The translations under genes were made by a program, and so were the position numbers. Positions 25,481-34,313 of a DNA stretch of 64,000 nt are shown here, piece by piece. The DNA comes from Actinoalloteichus hoggarensis (GTDB lineage Bacteria; Actinomycetota; Actinomycetes; Mycobacteriales; Pseudonocardiaceae). Location of the stretch: NCBI RefSeq assembly GCF_002234535.1, contig NZ_CP022521.1, positions 62,001 to 126,000 of the forward strand, in the 5' to 3' direction. How positions within the stretch are numbered: position 1 is the stretch's first letter; each line of letters begins with the position of its first letter. Below the pieces are notes generated by a model that was not told the origin of the DNA, made no database searches, and saw only the letters and a list, made by a program, of their open reading frames with translations.

Positions 25481-25828
25481 TCAGAGGATCTCTGCGTCGT
25501 TTCCGGACTCGGACACGACGGAACGGCCTGCCGCGGCCCAGGCCTTCATCCCGCCGTCGACGTTCACCGCGTCCCAGCCGTTCTGATTCAGGTAGGCGGT
25601 GGCTCGGGCGGATCGACCACCGGATCGGCACACGACGAAGACGTCGTGATCCGTGGGCAGCTCACCGAGCCGGGCGCCGAGCTCTCCGAGCGGGATGTGC
25701 AGGGCGTCGGGCGCGTGGCCCGCCTGCCACTCGTCGTCCTCCCGGACGTCGAGGAGGACGACGTCCGGGTTCGGCAGCTCGTCGGGAAGATTGCTGATCG
25801 CCACACTGGGCACCTGTACTGGTTGCAC
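25481..25828 (-). CDS. Single-domain rhodanese-like sulfurtransferase
   Basis: A 115-residue rhodanese (GlpE/PspE size). The fold markers are LLDVREDDEWQAGHAPDALHIPLGEL, the active loop VVCRSGGRSA with the catalytic Cys, and the closing NVDGGMKAW. It would carry a persulfide and hand sulfur to an acceptor thiol; the partner is unknown. The GTG at 25828 gives the usual length. The frame stays open 53 codons further upstream across the divergent gene's leader, and that extension looks non-coding. No strong ribosome-binding site is visible. Confidence 0.9.
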   Translation of the reverse strand: MQPVQVPSVAISNLPDELPNPDVVLLDVREDDEWQAGHAPDALHIPLGELGARLGELPTDHDVFVVCRSGGRSARATAYLNQNGWDAVNVDGGMKAWAAAGRSVVSESGNDAEIL

Positions 25829-25931
25829 GAGTCGATGCTGCCACGAACCGGGGCGGCCGTGCCGTGGACGGGCCCCGACCGGGCCCCGGTGGGGTGCGCG
25901 GGGTTCGGCCCGCGTCGGCGACACTGGGCTG

Positions 25932-26729
25932 ATGGAACCAACCCCGCGGGTCGGGCTGGACTTGACGACGCCGAACCCGGCGCGCATCTACGACTACTCG
26001 CTCGGCGGTGCGCACAACGTCGCCGCCGATCGGATGGTCGGCGACTCGATCATGGCGGTGACCCGCAACGGCCGACAGGTCGCGCGGGCCAACCGTGACT
26101 TCCTTCGGCGGTCCGTGCGGCACTGTGTGCACGCGGGCGTCACCCAGTTCCTGGATCTCGGCTCCGGCATCCCGTCGGTGGGCAACGTGCACGAGATCGC
26201 CAAGGCCGTCGATCCGTCGTCCCGTGTGGTGTACGTGGACGACGAGGCGGTCGCCGTCGCCCAGACCCGCGCGGCGCTGACGGGGATGGACAGCGCCGCG
26301 GTGGTGCGGGCGGACCTGCGGGACGCGGTCGCGGTCCTCGACGCCTCCGAGACCCGCAGACTGATCGACTTCGATCGGCCGGTCGCCCTGATGACGGTCG
26401 CGGTCCTGCACTACCTCGACCGCGAGGAGGACATGCGCACGGTCCTGGCCCCCTATCATCGGCTGCTCGTCTCGGGCAGCTACTTCGTCGTCTCCCATGC
26501 GACGGCCGACGGACGCGAGGCGGAGGCCGCCGCCGTGGCCGACCGCTTCGCGACCACCACGCACCGAATCCACTATCGGAGCCGGTCCGAGGTACAGGCG
26601 CTCTTCGACGGCTTCAGCCTGGTGGAGCCCGGCGTGGTGTGGACGTCCCAGTGGCGGCCGGACGGCGAGTCGGACGGCTCTGAGCCGAGCGACTCCGCCT
26701 GTTGGGCCGGCGTCGGACGTCGCGATTGA
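25932..26729 (+). CDS. DUF574-family SAM-dependent methyltransferase
   Basis: A 265-residue methyltransferase of the actinobacterial family PF04672. It starts with TTPNPARIYDYSLGGAHN, the diagnostic PARxYDYxLGG motif. FLDLGSGIPSVGNVHEIA is the SAM-binding motif I and VVYVDDEAVAV the second strand. Family members are numerous in actinomycetes and lack a known substrate; some lie near developmental or natural-product genes. The ATG at 25932 begins the conserved MEPTPRVGLD. It is divergent from the rhodanese gene. Confidence 0.92.
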   Translation: MEPTPRVGLDLTTPNPARIYDYSLGGAHNVAADRMVGDSIMAVTRNGRQVARANRDFLRRSVRHCVHAGVTQFLDLGSGIPSVGNVHEIAKAVDPSSRVVYVDDEAVAVAQTRAALTGMDSAAVVRADLRDAVAVLDASETRRLIDFDRPVALMTVAVLHYLDREEDMRTVLAPYHRLLVSGSYFVVSHATADGREAEAAAVADRFATTTHRIHYRSRSEVQALFDGFSLVEPGVVWTSQWRPDGESDGSEPSDSACWAGVGRRD

Positions 26730-27033
26730 GGGAGCTCGGATCACGGGCCGAGGTCGTCGCATCCGACGTCCCGCCCGTGCTGCGGCTGCCGCGCCGTGGA
26801 GGTCCGGGGCGGGCCGTCGAGATCGGTTCGTCGACCCGACGGCGGCAGGCATGGGGAGACGGCCGCCGGGGGAGACGTGCCGACCATGCCTGCGCCGCCG
26901 TGCCATTGGCCGTCTGCGCCGGCCCGGCAGGCGGGCCCGCGCCTCGACCAGTCCCGTCCTCACCCGACGCTCCGTGGTGATCGTGCCGAGCCGGGGCGCG
27001 CCGGATTCCGCGGGGCGGCTGCCTCCCCGCGGC
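26730..27033. other. Convergent intergenic region
   Basis: About 300 bp between the methyltransferase and the 3' end of the sigma-factor partner gene. I see no gene, repeat or clear terminator in it; overlapping open frames are Arg/Pro-rich noise. Confidence 0.5.
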
Positions 27034-27966
27034 TCAACCCAGCGCGGCGGCCAGGGTCAGTCCCACCGCAGCCAGCTCCTCGGTGGTCAGCGGCACGACG
27101 CCGGTACCGGCATCCTCGGGCAGTCCTCCCATTCCGGGGTCGTCGTCCGACGCCTCGAAGTCGGTGCTGAGGTGGCCGTCGGCGTCGAGGGAGACGGTGT
27201 AGTTCGCGGGGTGGAAGAGATCGAGTTCCTGACTGGGGGACTCGGCGTTGAAGCCGCCGCTCATGACGCCGTAGATCTGCACCACCGATCCGTCGTCCAG
27301 TGTCATCCGCTGCGCGACCTCACAGGACGAGGCTCTCGTCGTTCGGCCCGCCGCCGCACGGTCGGCGGCCTCCGTCGGATCGCCGTGATGGGGCAGTGCT
27401 TCCAGATAGATCGCCCCGGACGCCTCCGGATCGACCAGGTCCAGGTTGACGGCCAGCCGAGGAGACTCCGACCGCTCGCTGTACTGCTCGCTCATCGTGA
27501 ACGTGATGGTCTGGTCGGCCGCGGGTCGCTGCTCGGTCAGCGCGTCCTGGAGCACGGGCTCGACGACGCCCGTCGACGGCAGGTCCACCTCTGGGAGGGG
27601 ACCCAGGTCGGACGGAAGCTCGTGGCCGTATCGATCGAGTAGCGGGCAGCCGTCGACCGGCTCCCAGCCGGGCAGACGTTCCACCGGTGACTGCACCCGT
27701 GGTGGGAGCCGTGCGGGGTCGTTCTCGTCGACTCCCGCAGGGGCGAGGGCTGTGCCGCCGAGCCCGCCGAGCAACACGGTGCCGAGTCCGATGCCGACGG
27801 CGGCGCCTGCCGTCCCCAGCGTCGTCAGCCCCCGCCGGAGTGCGGTGCGTCGCCTTCCCAGGCGCATCACGTGTTCGACGTCGACCGTCGGCGCCGGGGC
27901 AGGCCCGTCGACGCTGTCCCGGAGCGCCGCACCCATCGCCTCATCGTCAGCCCAGATGTCCTTCAT
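27034..27966 (-). CDS. Membrane protein co-translated with a SigE-family sigma factor (possible anti-sigma or signal partner)
   Basis: A 310-residue protein. The N-terminal ~45 residues are cytoplasmic (MKDIWADDEAMGAALRDSVDG ... HVMRLGRRRTA). A Gly-rich membrane segment (about 50-75, LGTAGAAVGIGLGTVLLGGLGG) and an extracytoplasmic domain of about 230 residues follow. Its ATG overlaps the sigma factor's stop (ATGA), the usual layout of anti-sigma factors. No zinc-anti-sigma H-x3-C-x2-C motif is seen, so the anti-sigma role is inferred from position. The ectodomain has an acidic C-terminal part and only two Cys (VDGCPL, SSCEVAQ), which might pair. Confidence 0.75.
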   Translation of the reverse strand: MKDIWADDEAMGAALRDSVDGPAPAPTVDVEHVMRLGRRRTALRRGLTTLGTAGAAVGIGLGTVLLGGLGGTALAPAGVDENDPARLPPRVQSPVERLPGWEPVDGCPLLDRYGHELPSDLGPLPEVDLPSTGVVEPVLQDALTEQRPAADQTITFTMSEQYSERSESPRLAVNLDLVDPEASGAIYLEALPHHGDPTEAADRAAAGRTTRASSCEVAQRMTLDDGSVVQIYGVMSGGFNAESPSQELDLFHPANYTVSLDADGHLSTDFEASDDDPGMGGLPEDAGTGVVPLTTEELAAVGLTLAAALG

Positions 27967-28481
27967 CGCCGAACCCTCGCTTCCTGCGGCCGACCGGCCG
28001 ACTCGTATGCCCGGCGCAGCGCGACCAGCCCGCGCGCGGTCTGACTCTTGACCGTCCCCGGTGAGCACCGCAGCGCCTGGGCCGTCTGCTCGACGGAGAG
28101 GTCTTGGACGAACCGCAGTACCAGCGTGGCGCGTTGCCGGTACGGAACGCGCTGCAGCGCCGCGATCAACTCTCGACGTTCGTCACGGCCGCCTGGCTCG
28201 ACGTCGGGTCTCTCCGGGGGAGCGGCGACCGGCCGCTCCCACTGCCTGCCTCGTCGACGCGAGTCGAGGAAGACCCGCGTCAACGTGGTGCGCAGGTAAC
28301 CGGACGGGTTGATCCGTCGAGCCGAGGACCACTGGGAGTAGACCCGGACGAATGCCGCCTGGGTGATCTCCTCCGCCTCCGACCAGTCACCGCACAGGGC
28401 GTACGCCGTTCTTCGTGCCGTGTCGAAGCGCGCCGCGAAGAACTCGGTGAAGTCCTCCGCGTGCTCCTTGCGTCCGCGCAC
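27963..28481 (-). CDS. SigE-family (ECF-type) RNA polymerase sigma factor
   Basis: A 172-residue sigma-70 factor with only regions 2 and 4. Region 2: FFAARFDTARRTAYALCGDWSEAEEITQAAFVRVY and SGYLRTTLTRVFLDSRRR. Region 4: RVPYRQRATLVLRFVQDLSVEQTAQALRCSPGTVKSQTARGL, a helix-turn-helix for the -35 element. This matches the SigE/TIGR02983 group of actinomycetes, most of which are paired with a membrane regulator. The start is GTG with AAGGAG upstream. Its stimulus is unknown. Confidence 0.93.
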   Translation of the reverse strand: MRGRKEHAEDFTEFFAARFDTARRTAYALCGDWSEAEEITQAAFVRVYSQWSSARRINPSGYLRTTLTRVFLDSRRRGRQWERPVAAPPERPDVEPGGRDERRELIAALQRVPYRQRATLVLRFVQDLSVEQTAQALRCSPGTVKSQTARGLVALRRAYESAGRPQEARVRR

Positions 28482-28614
28482 CGATCTCCTTCTGCCGTGG
28501 TGAAGCTGCGGTCATGGTCACTACGCGGATCCGGCGGAGGAGGTTGCACGAGCCTCGAAGATCGTCGGGAGACGTGGGGCCGCCCTGCTCGCCGAGCCGG
28601 GTGCCGAGACGAGT

Positions 28615-28648
28615 GTGGGCCCGGCCGCACGACGGCGGCCGGGCCCAC
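28615..28648 (-). terminator. Hairpin terminator after the symporter operon
   Basis: Perfect 14-bp GC-rich inverted repeat (28615-28628 with 28635-28648) around loop ACGACG, 18 bp past the symporter stop. No T-tract. Confidence 0.75.
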
Positions 28649-28665
28649 GGAATCGGGGTCTGAAG

Positions 28666-30285
28666 TCAGTGATCGGTGGCCTTCTCCGCACCGAGGCCGG
28701 TCAGCGAACGCACCTCCATCTCGCTGTACTTCGCCGGATCGGCGGGGCTCTTCGAGAGCATGGTGCCCAGCCAGCCGAGGGCGAAGGAGATCGGGATCGA
28801 GACGATGCCGGGGTTCGAGAGCGGGAACCAGTCGAAGTCCGCCGAGGGGAACATCGCGGTCTCGCTGCCGGACACGGCGGGCGAGAAGACGATGAGCGTG
28901 ACGGTGACGGCCAGGCCGCCGTACATGCTGTAGAGCGCCCCGGTGGTGTTGAAGCGCTTCCAGAACAGCGAGTACAGGATCGTGGGCAGATTCGCCGAGG
29001 CCGCCACGGCGAACGCCAGCGCGACCAGGAAGGCGATGTTCTGCCCGTTGGCCACGATGCCGCCGAGGATGGACACCACACCGATGACGACCGCGGTGAT
29101 CCGGGCCACCCGCACCTCCGCCGCCTTGTCATCGGCCTCGCCGCCCTTGATCACGTTGGCGTAGATGTCATGTGCGAAGGAGGCAGACGCGGTGATGGTC
29201 AGTCCCGCCACGACCGCGAGGATGGTCGCGAACGCCACGGCCGCGATGAAGCCGAGCAGCAGCGGGCCGCCGAGTTCGGCCGCCAGCAGCGGAGCCGCCG
29301 AGTTCACCCCGCCGGGGGCCTCCTGAATCCGTTCCGGGCCGACGATGGCACCCGCGCCGTAGCCGAGCACCAGGGTGAACAGGTAGAACAGGCCGATCAG
29401 CCAGATGGCCCACTGCACGGAGCGGCGGGCCTCCTTGGAGGTCGGCACGGTGTAGAACCGCATCAGGATGTGCGGCAGCCCGGCGGTGCCCAGCACCAGT
29501 GCCAGCGACAATGACAGGAAGTCGATCCTCGTCAGCAGCGAGGCCCCGTAGGCCATGCCGGGATTGAGCACGTCCTCGGTGCCTGCGGACTCGACCGCCG
29601 CGCCGAGCAGCTCCGAGAGGTTCATGCCGTACATGCCGAGCACCCACACGGTCATCACCGCGGCGCCGGAGATCAGCAGAGCGGCCTTGATGATCTGCAC
29701 CCACGTGGTGCCGCGCATCCCGCCGATCAGCACGTACACGATCATCAGCGCGCCGACGACCGCGATGACGAGGGCCTGGCCCGCACCGCTCTCGATGCCG
29801 AGCAGCAGGGCGATGAGCCCGCCCGCTCCCGCCATCTGCGCCAGCAGATAGAAGAAGGACACCGCGAGGGTGGAGATGGCCGCGGCGGTCCGGACCGGCT
29901 TCTGCTTCATCCGGAAGCTCAGCACGTCGGCCATCGTGTAGCGGCCGGTGTTGCGGAGCAGCTCCGCCACCAGCAGCAGCGCGACCAGCCAGGCGACGAG
30001 GAAACCGATCGAATAGAGAAAACCGTCGTAGCCGTTCACCGCGATGGCGCCGGCGATGCCGAGGAATGATGCCGCCGACAGATAGTCGCCGGAGATGGCG
30101 ACGCCGTTCTGCGGTCCGCTGAACGCCCGCCCGGCCGCGTAGTAGTCGGCGGCGGTCTTGGTGTTGCGGCTGGCCCGCAGCACGATCACCAGGGTGACCG
30201 CGACGAAGAGGCCGAAGATGCCGATGTTGAGCCAGGGCGATCCGATGTCGCCCTGAGCGAGGATCACCGTCTCGGCACTGGTCAT
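28666..30285 (-). CDS. Solute:sodium symporter, acetate/monocarboxylate permease (ActP/MctC-like)
   Basis: A 539-residue polytopic transporter of the SSS family with about 13 helices. Early markers are NGVAISGDYLSAASFLGIAGAIAVNGYDGF, GRYTMADVLSFRMKQKP and GTAGLPHILMRFYTV, all typical of acetate/pyruvate permeases. It would take up short monocarboxylates with a cation; acetate, propionate and pyruvate are known substrates in the family. Its ATG overlaps the stop of a small DUF485 protein, the usual ActP accessory. The C-terminal tail (SEMEVRSLTGLG) is cytoplasmic. The gene is followed by a strong hairpin. Confidence 0.92.
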   Translation of the reverse strand: MTSAETVILAQGDIGSPWLNIGIFGLFVAVTLVIVLRASRNTKTAADYYAAGRAFSGPQNGVAISGDYLSAASFLGIAGAIAVNGYDGFLYSIGFLVAWLVALLLVAELLRNTGRYTMADVLSFRMKQKPVRTAAAISTLAVSFFYLLAQMAGAGGLIALLLGIESGAGQALVIAVVGALMIVYVLIGGMRGTTWVQIIKAALLISGAAVMTVWVLGMYGMNLSELLGAAVESAGTEDVLNPGMAYGASLLTRIDFLSLSLALVLGTAGLPHILMRFYTVPTSKEARRSVQWAIWLIGLFYLFTLVLGYGAGAIVGPERIQEAPGGVNSAAPLLAAELGGPLLLGFIAAVAFATILAVVAGLTITASASFAHDIYANVIKGGEADDKAAEVRVARITAVVIGVVSILGGIVANGQNIAFLVALAFAVAASANLPTILYSLFWKRFNTTGALYSMYGGLAVTVTLIVFSPAVSGSETAMFPSADFDWFPLSNPGIVSIPISFALGWLGTMLSKSPADPAKYSEMEVRSLTGLGAEKATDH

Positions 30286-30626
30286 CGTCCGCCTCCCTCG
30301 GCTTCTTCCCGGATCCGATCGGCGAGAGGATCGAGCCTGCGATTCGCGAACCGCACGTAGAGCATCGTGATCGCGAAGGTGGAGACGAACTGGAGAAGGC
30401 CGAATATCAGGCCGAGGTTGATGTTGCCGATGAGCTTGATGCTCATGAAGTCATGTGCGAAGTCGGCCACCAGGACATAAAGGAGATACCACGCGAGGAA
30501 CAGCGCGGTCATCGGGAAGACGAAACGGCGCAGTCTGCGTCGCAGGTCGACGAAGTCCGGCGTCTCCTGGATGGCACGCCAGTCGTCCGGGCCGGGTGGT
30601 GGGGGTGGTGGCGGTGTCTCGCTCAC
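30282..30626 (-). CDS. DUF485 membrane protein, symporter accessory subunit
   Basis: A 114-residue protein with a Pro-rich N-terminus (ETPPPPPPPGPDDW) and two membrane helices (about 40-60 and 72-95). RRRLRRFVFPMTALFLAWYLLYVLVADFA is the DUF485 signature. Such proteins precede and are co-expressed with acetate/pyruvate SSS symporters, where they are thought to assist assembly or activity. The GTG at 30626 has GGGAGGTCCT upstream. It overlaps the symporter start (ATGA). This pair is one operon, separate from the second symporter cluster to the right. Confidence 0.9.
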   Translation of the reverse strand: MSETPPPPPPPGPDDWRAIQETPDFVDLRRRLRRFVFPMTALFLAWYLLYVLVADFAHDFMSIKLIGNINLGLIFGLLQFVSTFAITMLYVRFANRRLDPLADRIREEAEGGGR

Positions 30627-30998
30627 AGGACCTCCCTGCTGGCTTGGGGGTGTCCCACATGCTTGTGTCGCGTTGATCACATCGGAAGCCGCCAAACGGG
30701 GGGCTTACCCGCCTGCCTCGGAGGAATCTGACAGCACAGGGTGTTTTCGTCTACGTTGAGTGACGGTGATGCGGTTCGATTCTCACTCTTTGGATGCATG
30801 TCTTGATTCGGTCGAGTGAGAAGTTTTCGACGGAGCCCGCCCTCGGCGGAGGTCCGAGCTTGGCGTGCGGGTCCCGAATCGTCGACCCCGGCGAATCGGC
30901 GCGGCCGAACGTGCCCGTCCGATTGTGTCCGTTTCGCGCGGTCAAGCCCGTTCTGGCGGAATGCGATCGGCGGCCGCACGGCGTCGCCCACCGATCCG
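30627..30998. other. Promoter-containing intergenic region, A+T-richer than its surroundings
   Basis: About 370 bp between the second symporter's stop and the DUF485 start, both genes on the minus strand. It must hold the promoter of the DUF485/symporter operon and possibly a terminator of the upstream operon. The visible structure is the inverted repeat at 30780-30822. No small gene is supported. Confidence 0.5.
30780..30822. promoter_or_regulatory. Inverted repeat in the symporter-operon upstream region
   Basis: Nine-base arms TTCTCACTC and GAGTGAGAA separated by 25 bases, 154 bp before the DUF485 start codon. It could be a regulator target (for example for the LytTR protein encoded nearby) or a weak hairpin. 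Assignment to a regulator is a guess. Confidence 0.35.
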
Positions 30999-32816
30999 TC
31001 AGTCGTCGTCGGTCGCCCGTTGGTGGCGAGGTCGGGTCGGGCGAGGAGGCGGCTCGTCCGACGGCTCCTCGACGAATCCGAAGCGCTCCAGATCACGATC
31101 CCTGATCAGCCCGAGCCGATCCGGGGCATGCATCCGCAGCAGGATCCGTGCCACCTCGGGGGACACCTGCCGAGCCGTAGCCCGACTCACCACGATCATG
31201 GTCACGAAGGCGATCGGGACCGTGATCAACGCAGGCTGCGCGGTCATCGAGCTCAACCAGCCCGCCGACGTGGGCTCCAGGACCACCGTCAGCGTCACCG
31301 CGAGGACGGCGAGCCCGCCGCCGACCATCATCCCCGTCGCGGCGCCGGTGGCCGTCAGGCCGCGCCACCAGATGCCCAGCACCAACAGCGGGCAGAAGGT
31401 CGACGCGGACACGGCGAACACCATGCCCACCGTCTGAGAGATGCTGAGATTCGCGAAGTACATGACCGCGATCAGGGGCACCAACGCCGAGATCACGGTG
31501 GCGAGTCGGAAGTCGTTCAACGCCCCGCGCCGCAGGACGTCGGTCGCCAGGACACCCGCCACACAGCTCACCAGGCCCGACGCGGTCGAGATGAAGGCGG
31601 CGAACGCGCCTGCCGCCGTCACCGCCCCCAACAGCATGCCCGGCCAGCCCGACAACATGGCCCCGGGCAGCAGCAGCACGGCCGCATCGGTCGTGCCGGT
31701 GACCAGGAGCTGCGGGACGTACAGTCGGGACAGCGCGCCGAAGATCGTCGGGAACAGGTAGAACAGCCCCAGCAGCATGAGGACGAACAACGTCGTCCGG
31801 CGGGCCGCTCCGCCGTTGGGATTGGTGTAGAAGCGGACCAGGATGTGCGGCAGGCCCATGGTTCCCAGGAACGTCGCGAAGATCAGCGAATAGGTCGCGA
31901 AGAGACCCGCACCCCCGTCGTCCTGGGGGGTCAGCCACGAGGCGTTGTCCGTCGGCGCGCCCACCACCACCGGCACGTCGGAGCCCGCCGGGAAGGTCAG
32001 TTCGGTGTCGGCCCCCACGCTGTGCTCACCCGGTGCCCAGTAGACGGCGCCCGCCGCCGGCCTGCCGCCGATCACCCCGTCGGCGTGCAGATACAACGGC
32101 CGCGAGACGTCCAACGTCACGTCGGTGCCCACCGTGACGGCGGTCGCCTCCTCGAACCGAGGGGGCAGCGGCTCGGCCAGGCCGCGGCGGGTGCCCTCTT
32201 GGTTCGCGACGAACACGATGACCAGGAGGAACGCCGGTAAGGAGATCGCGAAGAGCTTCACCCAGTACTGCACGGCCTGCACCAGGGTGACCGCGCGCAG
32301 CCCGCCGCTGAGGACGTTCACCGCCACCAGCAGCGCCACCAGCGCGGTGCCTGCCCAGAATGGCAGCCCGGTCACCATCCGCAGGGTCAGTCCCGCGCCC
32401 TGGAACTGCGGGACCACGTAGAGCCAGCAGATGACGACGACGGTGAGGGTCGCCAGCCTGCGCAGGCCCGCCGATCCCAGCCGTGCCTCGGCGAAGTCCG
32501 GCAACGTGTAGGCACCCGATCGACGTAGCGGCGCGGCCACGAACATCAGCAGCAGCAGATAGCCGCCCGCGAAGCCGATCGGATACCAGAGGGCGTCGAC
32601 GCCGTCCTTCAAGACCAGCCCGGCGATGCCGAGGAACGACGCGGCGGAGAGGTACTCGCCGGAGATCGCCGCCGCATTGCGCTCCGCGCCGATCGTGCGC
32701 CGAGCCACCAGGAAGTCCGAGGTGGTGTGCACGGACCGCGAGCCGAAGACGCCGAGGGCGAAGATCACCGCGGCCATGACCACGATGCCGACCGTCGCCC
32801 AGGGGATCAGCTCCAC
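30999..32816 (-). CDS. Second solute:sodium symporter of the acetate/monocarboxylate group
   Basis: A 605-residue SSS-family permease, paralogous to the one at 28666-30285. Shared landmarks are NAAAISGEYLSAASFLGIAGLVL, GAYTLPDFAEARLG, and TMGLPHILVRFYTNPNGG. Unlike its paralogue it carries a ~80-residue extra loop (about 235-315, TVGTDVTLDVSRPLYLHADG ... TPQDDGG), as in the longer actinobacterial MctC-type permeases. The GTG at 32816 places the first helix at once (VELIPWATVG). A GTG at 32885 would add 23 Arg-rich residues and cannot be excluded. Last gene of the LytTR/small-membrane-protein operon. Confidence 0.9.
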   Translation of the reverse strand: MELIPWATVGIVVMAAVIFALGVFGSRSVHTTSDFLVARRTIGAERNAAAISGEYLSAASFLGIAGLVLKDGVDALWYPIGFAGGYLLLLMFVAAPLRRSGAYTLPDFAEARLGSAGLRRLATLTVVVICWLYVVPQFQGAGLTLRMVTGLPFWAGTALVALLVAVNVLSGGLRAVTLVQAVQYWVKLFAISLPAFLLVIVFVANQEGTRRGLAEPLPPRFEEATAVTVGTDVTLDVSRPLYLHADGVIGGRPAAGAVYWAPGEHSVGADTELTFPAGSDVPVVVGAPTDNASWLTPQDDGGAGLFATYSLIFATFLGTMGLPHILVRFYTNPNGGAARRTTLFVLMLLGLFYLFPTIFGALSRLYVPQLLVTGTTDAAVLLLPGAMLSGWPGMLLGAVTAAGAFAAFISTASGLVSCVAGVLATDVLRRGALNDFRLATVISALVPLIAVMYFANLSISQTVGMVFAVSASTFCPLLVLGIWWRGLTATGAATGMMVGGGLAVLAVTLTVVLEPTSAGWLSSMTAQPALITVPIAFVTMIVVSRATARQVSPEVARILLRMHAPDRLGLIRDRDLERFGFVEEPSDEPPPRPTRPRHQRATDDD

Positions 32817-32964
32817 GGCGTCGCTGCCCCGTCCATCGCGCGGCGGGCCGCGGATGCGGCCGAAGATCCGCCGGGGTGCGCCCACTCACGGCGGCCTGCC
32901 CGGTCGTCGAACGACCCAGCCACGCGACGGGGCGATCCGACCGCCTGCGCGCGACGTGGTGACA

Positions 32965-33390
32965 TCAGTTCTCCACCATGTCTACGAAGTCCCGCTCATG
33001 CCGCTCGGCCTGCACGCTGTAGGCATAGCCGGCCGCGATGAACAGCGGGAAAGGCAGCACACCCAGGAGCACCCAGGAGACCCTGATCCCGCCGACCGAC
33101 AGCGTCGCGAAGGCGGGGAACAGCCAGAAGAGCACCGGCAGGCTGCCGAGCAGGGCCAACGTCGCCAAGGCCAGTCGTAACGCCGTGCGCAGCTGCGCAC
33201 GGATGAGGTTGCGCACGAGCGCCTCGCCGACGCTGGTCTGCTCCTCCAGTTCCGTGATCTGCCGGATCGGGCCGCGGTGCGCACGGCGATCCGCGAGCAC
33301 CACCTTGACCCGGCGCAGGCGGCGTCCCGGTGGTGCCTCCAGCGTGTCGGGGTCGGGAAGCTCCGCGCGATCGTCGTCCGGGGGGATCAT
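32965..33390 (-). CDS. Small two-helix membrane protein between LytTR regulator and symporter
   Basis: A 141-residue protein: a charged cytoplasmic N-terminus with a helical stretch (RQITELEEQTSVGEALVRNLIRAQLRTALRL) and two membrane helices (about 74-95 and 103-125). Position and topology mimic the DUF485 accessory of the first symporter, although the sequence differs. Its ATG overlaps the regulator's stop (ATGA). Probably the accessory subunit of the symporter encoded next; this is inferred. Confidence 0.8.
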   Translation of the reverse strand: MIPPDDDRAELPDPDTLEAPPGRRLRRVKVVLADRRAHRGPIRQITELEEQTSVGEALVRNLIRAQLRTALRLALATLALLGSLPVLFWLFPAFATLSVGGIRVSWVLLGVLPFPLFIAAGYAYSVQAERHERDFVDMVEN

Positions 33391-34214
33391 CGGCCCGGAC
33401 CGAGTCCCCGTTTGGGCGACCGCACCAGCCGATCCTTCAGCTCCCGGGTGTGGCGGCGACTCACCGGAAGCTCGATGGCCGTCTCCCCGTTCCCCAGCCG
33501 CACGGAATAGCCCGACGAGGACATCTGAAGTTCGCTCACCAACGACAACGAGACCAGATAAGACCGGTGGATACGGGCGAAGCCGACCTCGGACCAGCGC
33601 TCCTCCAGCTGCGAGAGCGGAATGCGTACCAGATGGCTGCCGTCGACGGTGTGGAGACGTGCGTAGTCGCCCTGCGCCTCCACATAGCGGATCGAGGACC
33701 GTGGTATCAGTTTCGTCGTGCCCGCGAGTTCGACGGGGATGACCTCGTCCTCCGCGGGGGTCACCGTGCCCGGGCCGCTCTCCGGTCGGCGCAGCCGCTC
33801 CGCCCGCCGTAGCGCCTCGTCGACCCGCTCCGCGTTCGGCGGTTTGACGAGGTAGTCGGTGGCGCCGACGTTGAACGCCTCCAGAGATTGATTGTCGAAG
33901 CCGGTGACGAAGATCAACGCGGGCGGAACCCGGAACGCGGTGAGCACCTTGCCCAGCTCCATACCGTCCAGCCCCGGCATCGCGATGTCGAGGAAGACCA
34001 CGTCGACCGGAGACAGCCCCGCCCTGGAACGCTCCCGCAACTCGGCGTCGTTGCTGCGCAGGACACGGAGGGCATCGGCCGAATCGAAGGCGGTGAGGAT
34101 GCGACGGACTCGATTATTGCGGCGCAGACAGTACAACAACTCGTCCAGGCCGCGATCCTCGTCGTCGACCGCGAGGACGATCAGTCCCGCGCCGTTGTCG
34201 TGAGTGCTCACCAT
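33387..34214 (-). CDS. LytTR-family DNA-binding response regulator
   Basis: A 275-residue two-component response regulator. An N-terminal receiver domain carries the acidic pair (AVDDEDRG), the phosphoacceptor Asp in VVFLDIAMPG near residue 71 and the Lys in DYLVKPPN. A C-terminal LytTR beta-domain (about 150-255, VELAGTTKLIPRSSIRYVEAQGDYARLHT, FARIHRSYLVSL) binds direct-repeat DNA sites. Its partner kinase is encoded two genes upstream. By analogy with BtsSR/YpdAB systems that control pyruvate uptake, it probably controls the two neighbouring symporters. It overlaps the next gene by 4 bp. Confidence 0.93.
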   Translation of the reverse strand: MVSTHDNGAGLIVLAVDDEDRGLDELLYCLRRNNRVRRILTAFDSADALRVLRSNDAELRERSRAGLSPVDVVFLDIAMPGLDGMELGKVLTAFRVPPALIFVTGFDNQSLEAFNVGATDYLVKPPNAERVDEALRRAERLRRPESGPGTVTPAEDEVIPVELAGTTKLIPRSSIRYVEAQGDYARLHTVDGSHLVRIPLSQLEERWSEVGFARIHRSYLVSLSLVSELQMSSSGYSVRLGNGETAIELPVSRRHTRELKDRLVRSPKRGLGPGR

Positions 34215-34313
34215 GCCTTCAATTCCTGCCCAGACGTGTCGTGGCCGTCCATGACCGAACGTCTACCCGACAGTGTGACAAGGGGATCGCGGCTCTGACC
34301 ATTCCCGGTCCCT

